From AC-32 sp963704005 (lineage in GTDB: Bacteria; Actinomycetota; Thermoleophilia; Gaiellales; Gaiellaceae), in assembly GCA_963704005.1 (NCBI GenBank), contig CAVPGJ010000005.1:62001-126000 (forward strand): a DNA stretch of 64,000 bases, read 5' to 3'. A program made the translations under genes and the position numbers. This document shows positions 6,878 to 18,480 of the stretch, one piece after another (the stretch's first letter is position 1; the number at the start of each line of letters is the position of its first letter). Below the pieces are notes generated by a model. It saw nothing but the letters and a program-made list of their open reading frames with translations. It ran no database searches and was not told the origin of the DNA.

Positions 6878-8924
6878 ATGTCGAGCCCGGCCCGACGCGA
6901 CCTCAGCGCCCTGTTCGATCCCCGCTCGGTGGCCGTCGTCGGCGCCTCCGACGACCCCGCGAAGTGGGGCCAGTGGCTGGCCCGCGGCGCCGTCGAGGGC
7001 GAGCATCGGCGCGCCGTGTATCTGGTCAACCGGGCCGGAGGCGACGTTCTCGGCCGGCCGGCCTACCGCTCGCTCGAGGAGCTGCCCGAGCCTCCGGAGC
7101 TGGTCGTGCTCGCGGTCCCGGCGGCGGCCTTTGAGGAGACCGTCGACGCCTCGCTTGCGGCCGGCGCGCGGGCGATCGTCGTGATCGCCGCCGGGCTCGG
7201 CGAGAGCTCCGAGGACGGGCGCCGGCGAGAGCAGGCCGTCGTCGAGCGTGTCCGCGCGGCCGGTGCGGCCCTGCTCGGGCCGAACTGCATGGGCCTCTAC
7301 GACGGCGAGGCGGAGCTCGACCTCGCCACGAGCGACTTCGTTCCCGGCGGCCTCGGGCTCGTCTCGCAGAGCGGCAACCTCGCGATCGAGATCGCGCTGC
7401 TCGGCAGGGACGTGGGGCTCGGGATCTCCCGCTTCGTCTCGCTCGGCAACCAGGCCGACCTCGAGGCGGCCGAGGTGGTCGAGGCGCTGGCGGAGCACGA
7501 GCCCACGAAGCTGATCGCGGTCTACCTCGAGGACTTTCGCGACGGCCGGGCCTTCGCGCGCGCCGCCGCCGGCGCCGGCAAGCCGGTCGTCCTGCTCGCC
7601 GGCGGGTTGAGCGAGACCGGCGTTCGCGCAGCCCGCTCGCACACCGGCGCGCTCGTCAGCGAGTCGGCCGCGGTGGACGCAGCCTGCCGGGCGGCCGGGA
7701 TCGTCCGCGTCTCGACCCCGCGCGAGCTCGTCGAGACGGCGCAGCTGCTGCTCGCCCCCGACCTTCCGCAGGGCCGCCGCGTCGCGATCGTCACGGACGG
7801 CGGCGGTTCGGCGGTGGTCGCCGCCGACCTCGCAAGCGCCGCGGGGCTGGAGCTCCCCACGCTCTCCGATGAGCTCTCGGCGCAGCTGGCGGCCGTGATG
7901 CCCGAGACCGCCACGACCATGAACCCCGTCGACTTCGCGGGCGCGGGGGAGCAGGACCTGCGCTCCTACGAGCGCGTGCCCCGCCTCCTGCTCGCGTCGG
8001 GCGAGGTCGACGCCGTGCTCCTGACCGGCTACCTGGGCGGCTACAGCGCCACCTCGGACGAGCTGCGCGCGGCGGAGACCGAGGCGGCGCGGGGTCTAGC
8101 TCGGGCGACGGCGGAGACGAAGCGGCCCGCGGTCGTGCAGACGATGTACTGGCAGGAGGCTCCCGCCCTCGCGCTCAGAGAGGCGGGCGTGCCCGTCTAC
8201 CGCGACGCGGGAGCGGCGATCGCCTCGCTCGCGCGCGTGGCCGCCCGGCCGGAGCCTTCCGGCGTGCCGGAGCCACCGCCGCCCGCGAAGCCCTGGACCG
8301 GCTCGGGCTACGCGGAGGCGCGGGAGCTGCTGGCCGGCGCGGGGCTGCGCTTTCCCGAGGCACGTCTCGCGACGGGCACCGAGGAGGCGGCGAGCCGCGG
8401 CCGAGGAGCTCGGCTACCCGATCGTCCTGAAGGCACTCGGCGTGTTGCACAAGTCCGACGCGGGCGGCGTCGCGCTCGGGCTGGAGGACGAACGGGCCCT
8501 CGATGCCGCCGTGGCCGCGATGGAGGCGCCCGAGGGCTACTCGGTCGAGCGGATGGTCTCCGAGCCGGGCTCGGTCGAGCTGATCGCCGGCTGCCGGCGA
8601 GACCCGCGTTTCGGGCCGGTGCTGCTCGTGGGGCTCGGCGGCCTGTTCGCGGAGGTGCTCCGCGACACCGCCGTCGCGCTCGCGCCGGCGACGCCTGAGC
8701 TGGTGGAGGAGCTGCTGCTCGGCCTCGAGGGAGCCGCCCTTCTCACCGGCGCCCGCGGCCGGACGCCTCTCGCGCTCCGCGCGGCCGCCGAGGCCTGCGC
8801 CGCGCTGTCAAGGCTGGCAGCCCAGCACCCCGAGCTCGACGAGCTCGAGGTCAACCCGCTGCTCGTCACGCCGACCGAGGCGATCGCGCTCGACGCGCGG
8901 GCGGTTCACTCCCAGCCGAGGTAG
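6878..8924 (+). CDS. ADP-forming acyl-CoA synthetase, single frameshift
   Basis: This encodes a fused acetate:CoA-ligase (ADP-forming), which makes acyl-CoA with ATP and free CoA. In order: CoA-binding domain (FDPRSVAVVGASDDP), ligase domain with LLGPNCMGLYD and SQSGNLAIE, the phosphohistidine-type segment RSHTGALVSE, and an ATP-grasp domain (PIVLKALGVLHKSDAGGVALGL, then ELDELEVNPLLVT). The reading frame breaks near 8393: the N-terminal part runs in one frame and GYPIVLKALG onwards in the next, consistent with one extra C in AGCCGCG. Total length is 3n+1. The start could be ATG 6869 or 6878. Its end overlaps the convergent acyl-CoA dehydrogenase by 19 bp. If the indel is real the enzyme is inactive. 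Confidence 0.82.
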
Positions 8925-10072
8925 GGCGCCGCGCCGCGCTTGAAGAGCCCGCCCGAGATGATCAGGCGCTGGATCTCGCTCGTGCCCTCCCAGATCCGGT
9001 CGACCCGCAGCTCGCGGAAGTGGCGCGCGGCCGCGCTGTCGATCATGTAGCCGCGGCCGCCGAGCACCTGAACCGCCCGGTCGGCGATCCGGCCGGCCGC
9101 CTCGGAGGCGTAGAGCTTCGCCATCGAGACCTTCCCGTGGACGACCTTCCGGTCGGCGAGCTGGTCGAAGGCGTGGGCCGCGTGGTAGGTCAAGAGGCGC
9201 GCCGCATGGAGCTCCGTGAGCGAATCGGCGAGCGGGAAGGAGACGCCCTGGTAGTCGGCGATCCGCGAGCCGAACGCCTCGCGCTCCTGCGCCCACGAGC
9301 TCGCGAGGTCGAGCAGCCGCATGGACGCGCCGCAGCAGCGCGCGGCGATGAACAGCCGCTCGACGAGGATCCACTCCTTCGCGCCCGCGTCGCCGCCCGC
9401 GGGGACCCGATTCTCCTCGGGCACGCGGCAATCGCGCAGGTCGAGCTCGGGATGGTGGTCGAGGTAGGGGTCGTGCAGGAACGACGGCGTGCGGACGATT
9501 CGCAGCCCCGGTGCGTCCGGCTCGACCAGAAAGAGCTGCTGCTCGCCCTCGGCGACCGCCGCGACCACGTAGACGCCGGGGTCGCCCTCGCTGGTCACGA
9601 ACCACTTCTCGCCGTTGAGCACCCAGCCGTCGCCCTCGCGCGCAGCAGTCGTCTGCAGGCCGGAGAGGTCGGAGCCGGCGCCGGGCTCGGTCAGCGCCCA
9701 CGCCTCGCGCCACTCGCCCCGCACGATCGGCTCGACGAAGCGCTCTGCCTGTTCCGGTGTGACGAGCTCGAGCAGCTCGCGCGGCCCGCGGTCGACGATC
9801 GCGAAGCCGAGCCCGTTCGTCGCCTTGCCGGACTCCTCCTCGATCGCGACCTGGCCGAGCATCGAGAGGCCGGTGCCGCCGTGCTCCGGCGGCATGTTCA
9901 GCATCGCGAAGCCGGCCTCGCGGGCCTTGCGGCGGAGCTCGTCGACCTCGGCCTGGTCGATCGAGCCGCGCTCGGCGATCCGCTCCTCGAGCGGATACGC
10001 CTCCTGCTCGACGAAGCGGCCGACGCGCTCCTTCAGCTCGCGGATCTCGGGGGGGAGCTCTGGGACGATCAT
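8906..10072 (-). CDS. Acyl-CoA dehydrogenase
   Basis: A 388-residue FAD enzyme that would oxidise an acyl-CoA at C2-C3 and pass electrons to ETF. The N-terminal helical domain (ELKERVGRFVEQEAYPLEER) is followed by the middle beta-domain with ALTEPGAGSDLSGLQT and the C-terminal helical domain with VQVLGGRGYM and IWEGTSEIQRLI. The Glu of WEGTSEIQ, about residue 362, is in the position of the catalytic base of the medium-chain group. ATG at 10072; 10 bp separate it from the end of the flavin reductase gene upstream on the same strand, so it probably belongs to that operon. Confidence 0.92.
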   Translation of the reverse strand: MIVPELPPEIRELKERVGRFVEQEAYPLEERIAERGSIDQAEVDELRRKAREAGFAMLNMPPEHGGTGLSMLGQVAIEEESGKATNGLGFAIVDRGPRELLELVTPEQAERFVEPIVRGEWREAWALTEPGAGSDLSGLQTTAAREGDGWVLNGEKWFVTSEGDPGVYVVAAVAEGEQQLFLVEPDAPGLRIVRTPSFLHDPYLDHHPELDLRDCRVPEENRVPAGGDAGAKEWILVERLFIAARCCGASMRLLDLASSWAQEREAFGSRIADYQGVSFPLADSLTELHAARLLTYHAAHAFDQLADRKVVHGKVSMAKLYASEAAGRIADRAVQVLGGRGYMIDSAAARHFRELRVDRIWEGTSEIQRLIISGGLFKRGAAPYLGWE

Positions 10073-10082
10073 CGCGGCGACC

Positions 10083-11924
10083 CTACGACAAGACGCGCCG
10101 GGCCGCGAGCGTGCCCTCGAGGACGGCCTCCTCGAGCGAGCGCGGCGAGAGGCAGTCGCCGGCGCGCTCGACCGGGATCCCCGGCGGCGGCTCGACCTCG
10201 ACGGGCACGCGGCCGAGCGCGAGCACGACCGCGTCGGCCTCGACCTCCAGCTCGAGCTCCGGGGCGAAGACGTTGCGCAGGCGTCCCTCCCCGCCGAGCT
10301 CGTGGTGGTGGAGGATCCGTACGCCGGCCCGGTAGAGGCGCTGCAGGTAGAGGTTCCGCCGGTACTGGTGGACGAGCTCGCCGACCGCGACCGAGGCGAC
10401 GGCGAGCGTCACCTCCTTGCCCGCGGCGGCGAGCAGCTCGGCGGCGTCCAGGCCCGACGGGTCGCCGCCCCAGTCGGCGACGAGCACGCTTCCGCCCTCG
10501 GGCAGCTCGCCCGCCAGGATGTCCCACGCCGTGAGGGCCGAGCCCCGGCGGTACGGCTCCGCGCCGGTGGCGAGCACGACCCCGTCCGGCTCGAGCCCGT
10601 CGAGCCCGTCCGCGCCGAGCCGGACCTCGACGCCTGCCGCCTCGAGCTGCCATTCCGCGTTGGCGAGGAAGCGTCGCGAGACCTCCGCGCCGCCCGGAGC
10701 GGCTCCGGCCAGCGCGATCTGCCCGCCCAGGTGGTCCGAGCGCTCGAGCAGCACAACCTCGTGACGGGCCCGTCCGGCCTCCGTCGCCGCGGCGATCCCG
10801 GCCGGGCCTCCTCCGACCACGGCAAGTCGCCGCCTCGCCGCCGCCTCGGGCGGACCGAGAGTCCGCTCCCTGCCAGTGCGTGGGTTGATCGCGCACCGGA
10901 GCGGCGTCCCCGCGTGGTAGTGGGCGATGCAGGCGTTGCAGCCGATGCAACGAACGATCTCGCGCACGCCCCCGTCGCGGGCCTTGGCCGGAAGCTCGGG
11001 ATCGGTGATCAGCGCGCGCGTCATTCCGAGCGCCTCCGCCCCACCCGCGGCGATCAGCCGGTCGGCGACCTCCACGTCGATCATCCGCGAGGTCGCGATC
11101 CGCGGCGGCCCGAGCGCGAACGGCTCCGTCTTCGAGGCGATCGCGGCCTCCTCGACCGGCGGCGGCGGGACGATGCCGACCGAGCCGAGATACGAGGCGG
11201 AGTCGCCGAGGGCGAGCGAGAGGTAGTCGACGCCCTCGGCGACGAGGAGCTCGGCGATCCGGCCCGCCCGCGGCGAGTCGGCCGAGAGCCGCACTCCGAG
11301 CGCGAGGCCCGGTGCCGCGGCTCGCACCGCGCGAACGACGCCGACGAGGAACCTGCTCCCGTCCGCCCACTCGTCGTCCCGCAGGTTCAGCTCGGGGTCG
11401 AGAAACTGCTCGATCAGGTACCGGTGCGCCGCGGAGAGCTCGACCCCGTCCAGGCCGGCCTCGGCGGCCAGCTGCGCACAGCGCGCATAGCCTGCAATCA
11501 GCTCCTCGATCTCCTCTGCCGAGAGGGCCCGAGGCTCCGCGCGGAAGCGCGGGCTCGGCACCGCCGAGGGCGCGATCGCCGGCGCCCGCGGAGGAGAGGC
11601 GATCTGCTCCCGCCCGCCGTGGAGGAGCTGGACGAACAGCCGCGTCCCGTGCGGCCGGACCGCCGCGGCGACCCGCCGGTAGCCGCCCACGATCTCCGGC
11701 AGGTAGCCGCCCAGCGTGTGCGAGGTCAGTAGGCCGGACGGATGGACGGCGGTCGCCTCGAGCACGATCAGCCCGGCCCCGCCGCGCGCCCGGGCCTCGT
11801 GGTAGGCAACGAACTCGTCCGTCGGCAGGTGCTCGTGCACGAGGGTCGTCTGGTGCGCGGTCGAGACGATCCGGTTCGGAAGCTCGAGCGGCCCGAGCGC
11901 GAGCGGGCTGAAGAGGTGCTCCAC
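10083..11924 (-). CDS. FMN/FAD flavoprotein of the 2,4-dienoyl-CoA reductase family
   Basis: A 613-residue enzyme with the FadH layout. An FMN TIM barrel of the old yellow enzyme type (LFSPLALGPLELPNRIVST, QLLHGGREQ, GVELSAAHRYLIEQFLDP, SLALGDSASY) is followed by an iron-sulfur segment, CIGCNACIAHY with a later Cys in LRCAINP, and then a Rossmann FAD/NAD(P) domain (LAVVGGGPAGIAAATEAGR, VLLERSDHLGGQ). GTG at 11924 overlaps the stop of the thioesterase gene by one base. With the dehydrogenase and synthetase nearby it suggests breakdown of an unsaturated or cyclic acyl-CoA; substrate unknown. The spacing in the Cys cluster differs slightly from the classic family. Confidence 0.85.
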   Translation of the reverse strand: MEHLFSPLALGPLELPNRIVSTAHQTTLVHEHLPTDEFVAYHEARARGGAGLIVLEATAVHPSGLLTSHTLGGYLPEIVGGYRRVAAAVRPHGTRLFVQLLHGGREQIASPPRAPAIAPSAVPSPRFRAEPRALSAEEIEELIAGYARCAQLAAEAGLDGVELSAAHRYLIEQFLDPELNLRDDEWADGSRFLVGVVRAVRAAAPGLALGVRLSADSPRAGRIAELLVAEGVDYLSLALGDSASYLGSVGIVPPPPVEEAAIASKTEPFALGPPRIATSRMIDVEVADRLIAAGGAEALGMTRALITDPELPAKARDGGVREIVRCIGCNACIAHYHAGTPLRCAINPRTGRERTLGPPEAAARRRLAVVGGGPAGIAAATEAGRARHEVVLLERSDHLGGQIALAGAAPGGAEVSRRFLANAEWQLEAAGVEVRLGADGLDGLEPDGVVLATGAEPYRRGSALTAWDILAGELPEGGSVLVADWGGDPSGLDAAELLAAAGKEVTLAVASVAVGELVHQYRRNLYLQRLYRAGVRILHHHELGGEGRLRNVFAPELELEVEADAVVLALGRVPVEVEPPPGIPVERAGDCLSPRSLEEAVLEGTLAARRVLS

Positions 11925-12307
11925 TAGCCGGCGCCCTCGAGAGCCGCCCGCTCGGCCGGAGTCAGCTGCCGCGACGCTCCGTGCTCGCCGCGCGGGACGA
12001 GCACCGCCTCCGCCTCGGCGGCGAGCTCGTCGCCGGTGCGGATCACCTCGCGGGTCGTGACGCTCGAAGTGCCGAGCCGCTCGAGCCGGCAGCGCACGAC
12101 CACGACCTCGTCCGCGAGTCGCAGCTCGCGGCGGAAGTCGACCGCCACCCGCGCGAGCACGAAGTCCCACGCCGACTCCGCGCCGCCGAGAGCCGTCTCG
12201 AGCCACTCGTCGCGGCACTCCTCCAGGTAGACCGAGTAGACCGCGTTGTGGACGTGCCCGAACGCGTCCAGGTCGCTCCATCTGATCTCGACACGCTTCT
12301 CGTGCAC
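11924..12307 (-). CDS. Hotdog-fold acyl-CoA thioesterase (4HBT, YbgC/FadM type)
   Basis: A 127-residue single hotdog domain. It opens with the family signature RVEIRWSDLDAFGHVHNAVYS, where the Asp of WSDLDAFGHV is the usual catalytic residue, followed by FRRELRLADEVVV and VIRTGDELAAEAEAVLV. Such enzymes hydrolyse acyl-CoAs in the cytoplasm. The start is GTG 12307. It leads a tightly packed run with the flavin reductase (1-bp overlap) and the acyl-CoA dehydrogenase, and is divergent from the ABC importer operon with 75 bp between the starts. Confidence 0.85.
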   Translation of the reverse strand: MHEKRVEIRWSDLDAFGHVHNAVYSVYLEECRDEWLETALGGAESAWDFVLARVAVDFRRELRLADEVVVVRCRLERLGTSSVTTREVIRTGDELAAEAEAVLVPRGEHGASRQLTPAERAALEGAG

Positions 12308-12338
12308 GCGCGGCCGATCCTACGCCGACCGCTCTCGC

Positions 12339-12368
12339 TTGACTTCACGGTCAGGACCCGAGTTGAAT
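12339..12368 (+). promoter_or_regulatory. Candidate sigma-70-type promoter for the importer operon
   Basis: TTGACT (12339-12344), an 18-bp spacer and TTGAAT (12363-12368) precede the substrate-binding protein start at 12383. The -35 is good and the -10 weak, so this is a candidate only. Confidence 0.35.
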
Positions 12369-12382
12369 CGGCTTCCGGCGGA

Positions 12383-13705
12383 ATGAGGCATCCGAAAGAC
12401 CGATCAGGGCTGACCCGGCGCCAGCTGCTCGGAAGGGCGGCCGGCGGCGCCCTGGGCCTGAGCGCGGCCGGCGTCCTCGCGGGCTGCGAGAACACGACCG
12501 AGCCGATCGGCGCCTCCGGCGGTGGGCTCTCGGGCCCCGCCGCGAAGCTCGTCGTCCAGAAGCCCATCGGCCCGGGCGGACTCCCGCTGCCGCGGCCGGA
12601 CAACGCGGTCACGTGGGCGATCACCCACGACAACCCGCCGATCAAGGACGGGCGGCCGCCCGAGAAAGGCCCGCTCAACGTCTACAACTACGCCGACTAC
12701 CTCGACCCGGCCACGCTGAAGAAGTTCTCGAAGCAGCTCAACACCTCGGTCAAGGTCGCGACCTACAACTCCTCGGACGAGGCGATCGCCAAGCTGGCCT
12801 CCGGAGCGGTGGCCTTCGATCTGATCGTCGGCCTGACCGGCTCGGACATCGTGAGCCTGATCGCCCAGAAGCTGCTCCAGCCGCTCAACCACTCCTACCT
12901 GCCCAACCTCGCGAAGAACATCTGGCCGGAGCTGCAGGACCCGTTCTACGACCGAGGCAGCCGCTACACCGTGCCCTATGTCGTCTGGATGGACGGCATC
13001 GGCTGGCGCAACGACAAGGTCAAGGAAGACATCGCCGGCATGGACGTTCCCTGGGACATCTTCTGGCACTCGCAGGCCTACCGGGGAAAGGTCGGCCTCC
13101 TCGACGATAAGCGCGACGCGCTGTCCATGCCGATGCAGCGAGACGCGATCCGCACGGGCCTCCGGCCGGACCTCAATACCGAAGATCCAAAGCTCGTCGC
13201 CAAGGCCGGGGACGACCTCGGCCAGCTGAACGGGATCTGCAACATCAAGGTCACGATCACCGACTACCAGACCCTGCCCGAGGGCAAGACGGTCTTGCAC
13301 CACTCGTGGTCAGGCGACCTGCTGAGCGCCGCCTTCTACTACCTGCCGCCCGGCGTGAAGCCGGAGGTGCTCTCGTTCTGGGGACCCTCGTCGAACGGCG
13401 TCGTCCAAAACGACTTCTTCTGCATCGGCCGCTCGGCCAAGAGCCCGGTGCTGGCGCACAACTTCATGGACTTCATGCTGGCCGAGCCGAACGCCTACAC
13501 GAACATGGTCAATCAGACCGGATACACGCCGCCCCAGAAGGCAATCGACGCCGAAGCGCTGATCAGGCGGGGACTGATCCCAAGGACCCTGACCAACGCC
13601 GTCGTCAGGCCCGACCAGTTCGCAGCCAACCAGGAACTGCTCCAGCTGAGCGTCGAGGGTACGCGCTTCTGGGACGACGCCTGGTCGAAGTTCAAGGCCG
13701 GCTGA
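12383..13705 (+). CDS. Polyamine/opine-type ABC transporter substrate-binding lipoprotein
   Basis: A 440-residue PotD-like binding protein. The N-terminus has a twin arginine (residues 12-13 in LTRRQLLGRAAGG) and a lipobox AGC with Cys35, so it is probably exported by Tat and lipid-anchored. The mature part matches family 1 polyamine binders: LNVYNYADYLDPATLKKFSK, VATYNSSDEAIAKLASG, FDLIVGLTGSDIVSLIAQKLLQ, VPYVVWMDGIGWRN and the C-terminal NFMDFMLAEPNAY. Polyamine binders share this fold with binders of opines, guanidines and other amines, so the ligand is open. First gene of a four-gene operon; the next start is 1 bp after this stop. Confidence 0.88.
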   Translation: MRHPKDRSGLTRRQLLGRAAGGALGLSAAGVLAGCENTTEPIGASGGGLSGPAAKLVVQKPIGPGGLPLPRPDNAVTWAITHDNPPIKDGRPPEKGPLNVYNYADYLDPATLKKFSKQLNTSVKVATYNSSDEAIAKLASGAVAFDLIVGLTGSDIVSLIAQKLLQPLNHSYLPNLAKNIWPELQDPFYDRGSRYTVPYVVWMDGIGWRNDKVKEDIAGMDVPWDIFWHSQAYRGKVGLLDDKRDALSMPMQRDAIRTGLRPDLNTEDPKLVAKAGDDLGQLNGICNIKVTITDYQTLPEGKTVLHHSWSGDLLSAAFYYLPPGVKPEVLSFWGPSSNGVVQNDFFCIGRSAKSPVLAHNFMDFMLAEPNAYTNMVNQTGYTPPQKAIDAEALIRRGLIPRTLTNAVVRPDQFAANQELLQLSVEGTRFWDDAWSKFKAG

Positions 13706-13706
13706 G

Positions 13707-14621
13707 GTGCGGTCGCGGTGGACATGGCGGCTCGTGGCCCTCCCGGGAGTCGCCTGGCTGGCGATCTTCTTCCTCGTCGCCTTCTATGCCGTCGTCTGCG
13801 TAGCGTTCGGCAACGAGGACACGCTCTCCCAGCCGGTTCCGTTCTGGAACCCGCTCGACTGGAACGTCGGCTACGTGCTCCAGGTGCTCGGCAACTTCCG
13901 GCACGGCGGCCAGTACCTGACCGTCTCCATCCGCACGATCGAGTTCGTCGCGCTCTCGATCGGGCTCTCGCTCCTGCTCGGCTACCCGGTCGCTTACTAC
14001 ACGGCGCGGCACGCGGGCCGCTGGAAGGGCGCCGTGCTGCTGCTGCTGATCGTGCCGTTCTGGATCAACTACCTGATGCGGATGCTCGCGTGGATTAACC
14101 TGCTGGCTCCGAACGGCTGGGGCACCCGGGGGCTCCACGACCTGGGGATCGAGCGCGTGTTCCTCGAGCTGGGCCTCCTCTCCGCACGCGGCGGGTGGCT
14201 TGACGGCCAGCCCTCGGCGGTGATCATCGCCTTCGTCTACGGCTACATCCCGTTCCTGATCCTGCCGCTCGTGGTCGCGCTCGACCGGATCGACCAGCGG
14301 CAGATCGACGCGGCCCGCGACCTCGGTGCGAGCCCGTTCAGCGCGTTCGTCCGCGTGACCCTCCCGCTCTCGAAGGTCGGCATCCTGGCCGGCTGCGTGC
14401 TCATCGCGCTGCCGATGTTCGGCGACTACTACACACCGGACCTCGTCTCCGCCTCGACCAAGACGAGCCTGATCGGCAACCAGATCGACGAGTTCACGCG
14501 GCAGGGATCCGAGAAGGTGACGGGCGCCGTGCTGACGCTCGTGCTCTCGGTCTTCCTGCTCGTGCTGATGTTCTACTACCTGCGCACGACCCGGCAGGCG
14601 ACGGCTGTGGCGGAAGAGTGA
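13707..14621 (+). CDS. ABC importer permease, PotB type
   Basis: A 304-residue inner-membrane subunit with about six helices, beginning with a long signal-anchor helix (LVALPGVAWLAIFFLVAFYA). The EAA loop that docks on the ATPase is visible as IDAARDLGASPFSAFVRVTLP. The region FWINYLMRMLAWINLLAPNG is characteristic of PotB. GTG at 13707 lies 1 bp after the previous stop. The last 4 bp (GTGA) overlap the next permease, indicating strict co-translation. Confidence 0.9.
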   Translation: MRSRWTWRLVALPGVAWLAIFFLVAFYAVVCVAFGNEDTLSQPVPFWNPLDWNVGYVLQVLGNFRHGGQYLTVSIRTIEFVALSIGLSLLLGYPVAYYTARHAGRWKGAVLLLLIVPFWINYLMRMLAWINLLAPNGWGTRGLHDLGIERVFLELGLLSARGGWLDGQPSAVIIAFVYGYIPFLILPLVVALDRIDQRQIDAARDLGASPFSAFVRVTLPLSKVGILAGCVLIALPMFGDYYTPDLVSASTKTSLIGNQIDEFTRQGSEKVTGAVLTLVLSVFLLVLMFYYLRTTRQATAVAEE

Positions 14622-15471
14622 TGACCTGGCTCCGCAACCCCTGGGGCAAGCCCCGCTGGCTCAAGCTGATCACGGTCGTCTACATCCTCTGGTCGATCGT
14701 CCCCGTCGCGATCGCGATCCTGTTCGCGTTCAACACCGGCCGCTCGCGCACGACGTGGCAGGGCTTCTCGTTCCGCTGGTTCACCGGCGCGTCTGGCAGC
14801 GTCATGCACGATCCCCAGTACCAGGGCGCGCTGAAGCACACGCTGATCCTGGCGGTCATCTGCGTCGCGGTCGCGACGCCGCTCGGGGTCGCCCTCGCGC
14901 TCGGCCTCCAGCGGTGGCGGGGCCCGGGGGGAGGTACGGTCAACACCGTCATGCTGCTCCCGCTCGTGACGCCGGAGATCGTGATGGGCGTCGCGCTCCT
15001 GCTTCTTTTCCTGCGCGTCTTTCCGGAGATCGGCCTCGGGACGCCGGCCCAGGCGATCGGGCAGGTGACGTTCACCCTCTCCTACGTCGTCGTGATCGTC
15101 CGGGGCCGGCTGACGTCGATCGGGCCCGAGTACGAGGAGGCCGCCGCCGATCTCGGGGCGCCGCCGCGCGACCAGCTCTTCCGCGTCGTGCTCCCGTTGC
15201 TCATGCCGGCGATCATCGCGAGCGCGGCCGTCGCCTTCGCGCTCTCGATCGACGACTTCGTCGTGACGCAGTACCTGTCCGGCAACGCGAGCACCACGAC
15301 CGTCTCGATGCTCCTCTACGCGAGTGCGCGCGGCGCGCCGACACCGGCGCTGAATGCGATCGCGACCGTGGTGCTCCTGATCACGTTGGCGACGCTCACG
15401 CTCGCCTTCCTCGTCTACCGGCGGTTCGCGAGCGGCCGTGAGGCGGCCGCGGTGGCCGCGCTGGACATCTG

Positions 15472-15472
<1 letters not shown>
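14618..15472 (+). CDS. ABC importer permease, PotC type
   Basis: A 284-residue second permease with about six helices (LITVVYILWSIVPVAIAILFAF first). The EAA loop is YEEAAADLGAPPRDQLFRVVLPLL, in which the usual coupling Gly is present, and DDFVVTQYLSG follows as in PotC proteins. It overlaps PotB by GTGA and the ATPase start by one base (TGATG), so the three membrane components are translated together. Confidence 0.9.
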
Positions 15473-16605
<1,133 letters not shown>

Positions 16606-17850
16606 CCGGCGACCCACTGGTCGGAGCCGCAGACGTAGAACGGCGGCGCGTGGGTGCCGTGGAGCGGACCGACGCGCAGGACGTCGCCCGGCCACCACTG
16701 GGTCACGTAGCCGCGCGTGAACGGGTCGATGCCCCACAGGCGGTGGTGAATCGCCGCCGGCCGCGCCGCCGCCGGGCCGAACATGCGCTCGAGCTCGCCG
16801 CAGACGACCTCGTCCCGGTCCTCGCCGGTCAGGGCGAGCAGGTACGCGAGCCGCTCGGGCGGCACCAGCGCCGAGAGGACGCCCTCGCGCTGCGGCCAGG
16901 TCGAGCCAAGCAGGTGCTCGCTTTCGCTGAGCCCGTTGGCGCCGACGTCGTCCCAGACCGAGCGTTCGTAGACGGCGACGACCTTTGCGGCAAGGGCGTT
17001 GCGCTGACGCCGGAGCGAGCGCAGGCGGTCCGGGTCGGCGCCCTCGATCTGCAGCCGCGCAACGACGCCCACCGGGAGCGCGCAGACGACCGCCTCTGCC
17101 TCGAGCCCCTCGCCGGAGACGAGCGTCACCGGCAGCCGGCGGACGACGACGTGCCACGCGCGCGGACCTCCGACGCCGAGCCGGACCCGCTCGCCGAAGG
17201 TCGGCCGCCAGCCGCAAGCGCCACCTCGGCGCTGCCCTCGGCCACCTGGAGGGACTCCCAGATCTCCTCCGAGTAGAAGCCGTGCTCGCCGGCCGTCGCC
17301 GTCTTGCGCAGCGCCGCGAGCAGCGACGTCTGCTCGATCGAGCCTGCTGCCAGGTAGAGCGAGCTGACGTGGCGCCGCCGCACCGTGGAGGGCAGCGCAT
17401 CGACGGAGCGCAGCCAGGCGCCGACCGAGGCGCCGTCGAGCCGGGAAGCGTCCGGATGCGACCACGGGTCGGCCGGGTCGACCGTGGCCGTGAGCTCGCC
17501 CCAGAGCTGCTCGACCCGTTGCAGGTCGGCGCGCTCGGTCTCGGTCGCCGGGAACTCTTCGCCGCGGACGACGCCGTCGTAGAGGTCGAAGGTCGTCAGC
17601 CCCGTCGCGGCCGTGTAGCTCGGCTCGACGGTCAGGCCGAGCTCCTCGACGAGCCCGAGGTACGCGGTGTGGAAGGGCCCGACCAGCTCGCCGCCGAGCT
17701 GCACGGGGCGCACGCCGTCGGACGCGAGCTGTTCCACGCGGCCGCCCACCCGGTCGCGCGCCTCGAGCACGAGCACGTCGGCGCCGGCGGCCGCCAGGTC
17801 CCTCGCCGCCGACAGCCCGGCGAGGCCGGCGCCGAGAACGAGGACGTCGC

Positions 17851-18450
17851 TCACCCGGAGAGCTCGCGGCGGATGCCCGCGCGCATCAGGGCCCGGGCCT
17901 TCTGCGGCCGTAGCAGCCCGAGGTAGAGCATCGAGTCGATCCCGTCGCCGATCGCGGCCAGCCGCCAGGCGGCCGGCGAGCTCTCGACCGCCGCCGGAAT
18001 CGACCCGTCGCGGCGACCCTCGTCGACGAGCCGGGCGAGCCGCTTCAGCCAGGCGCGGTAGGAGGAGTCGACGAGCGGCCGCAGCTCGTCGTCGAACCGC
18101 AGGCTGCTCCAGACCTCGTTCCAGAGCGCGCGATGGTCGCCGAACGGCGCCTGCGGGTCGACGCTCATCAGGAGCGCGCGCTCGAGCCGCGCTGCGCCGG
18201 AGCCGGCCTGCGCCAGCTCCGCGTCGAGCGCGGCGTCCCACCGCTCGTCGGCCCACGAGAACGCGTTGCGCAGCAGCTCGCGCCGGTTGGCGAAGTAGTA
18301 GTGGACGAGCGCCTTCGAGACGCCGGCTTCCTCTGCCACCGCCGCCATCCGCAGCCCGTGCGCGCCCTCGCGGACGACCACGCGGCACGCGGCCTCGAGG
18401 ATCTCGACGACGCGCTCGTTCGTGGAGGAGACAGCGGCCACGCGCGGCAT
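17851..18450 (-). CDS. TetR-family transcriptional regulator
   Basis: A 199-residue repressor. The HTH region is clear: ILEAACRVVVREGAHGLRMAAVAEEAGVSKALVHYYFANRRELL (residues about 17-60, with the recognition helix around GVSKALVHYYF). The C-terminal ligand domain is helical with no obvious family. It is co-translated with the amine oxidase (GTGA overlap) and divergent from the Rieske oxygenase, with a perfect 10+10 bp inverted repeat at 18481-18506 in the shared 65-bp region. It probably represses both itself and the oxygenase until an amine-derived ligand binds. Confidence 0.9.
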   Translation of the reverse strand: MPRVAAVSSTNERVVEILEAACRVVVREGAHGLRMAAVAEEAGVSKALVHYYFANRRELLRNAFSWADERWDAALDAELAQAGSGAARLERALLMSVDPQAPFGDHRALWNEVWSSLRFDDELRPLVDSSYRAWLKRLARLVDEGRRDGSIPAAVESSPAAWRLAAIGDGIDSMLYLGLLRPQKARALMRAGIRRELSG

Positions 18451-18480
18451 CTTGACCCATTCTCCGGGCAGGTGGAATAC

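Noticed and set aside
4590..7184. 864-codon open frame on the plus strand across the IS and aminotransferase
   Set aside because: It is out of frame with the transposase and antisense to the aminotransferase; composition is Arg/Ala-rich with no domains, typical of high-GC shadow frames.
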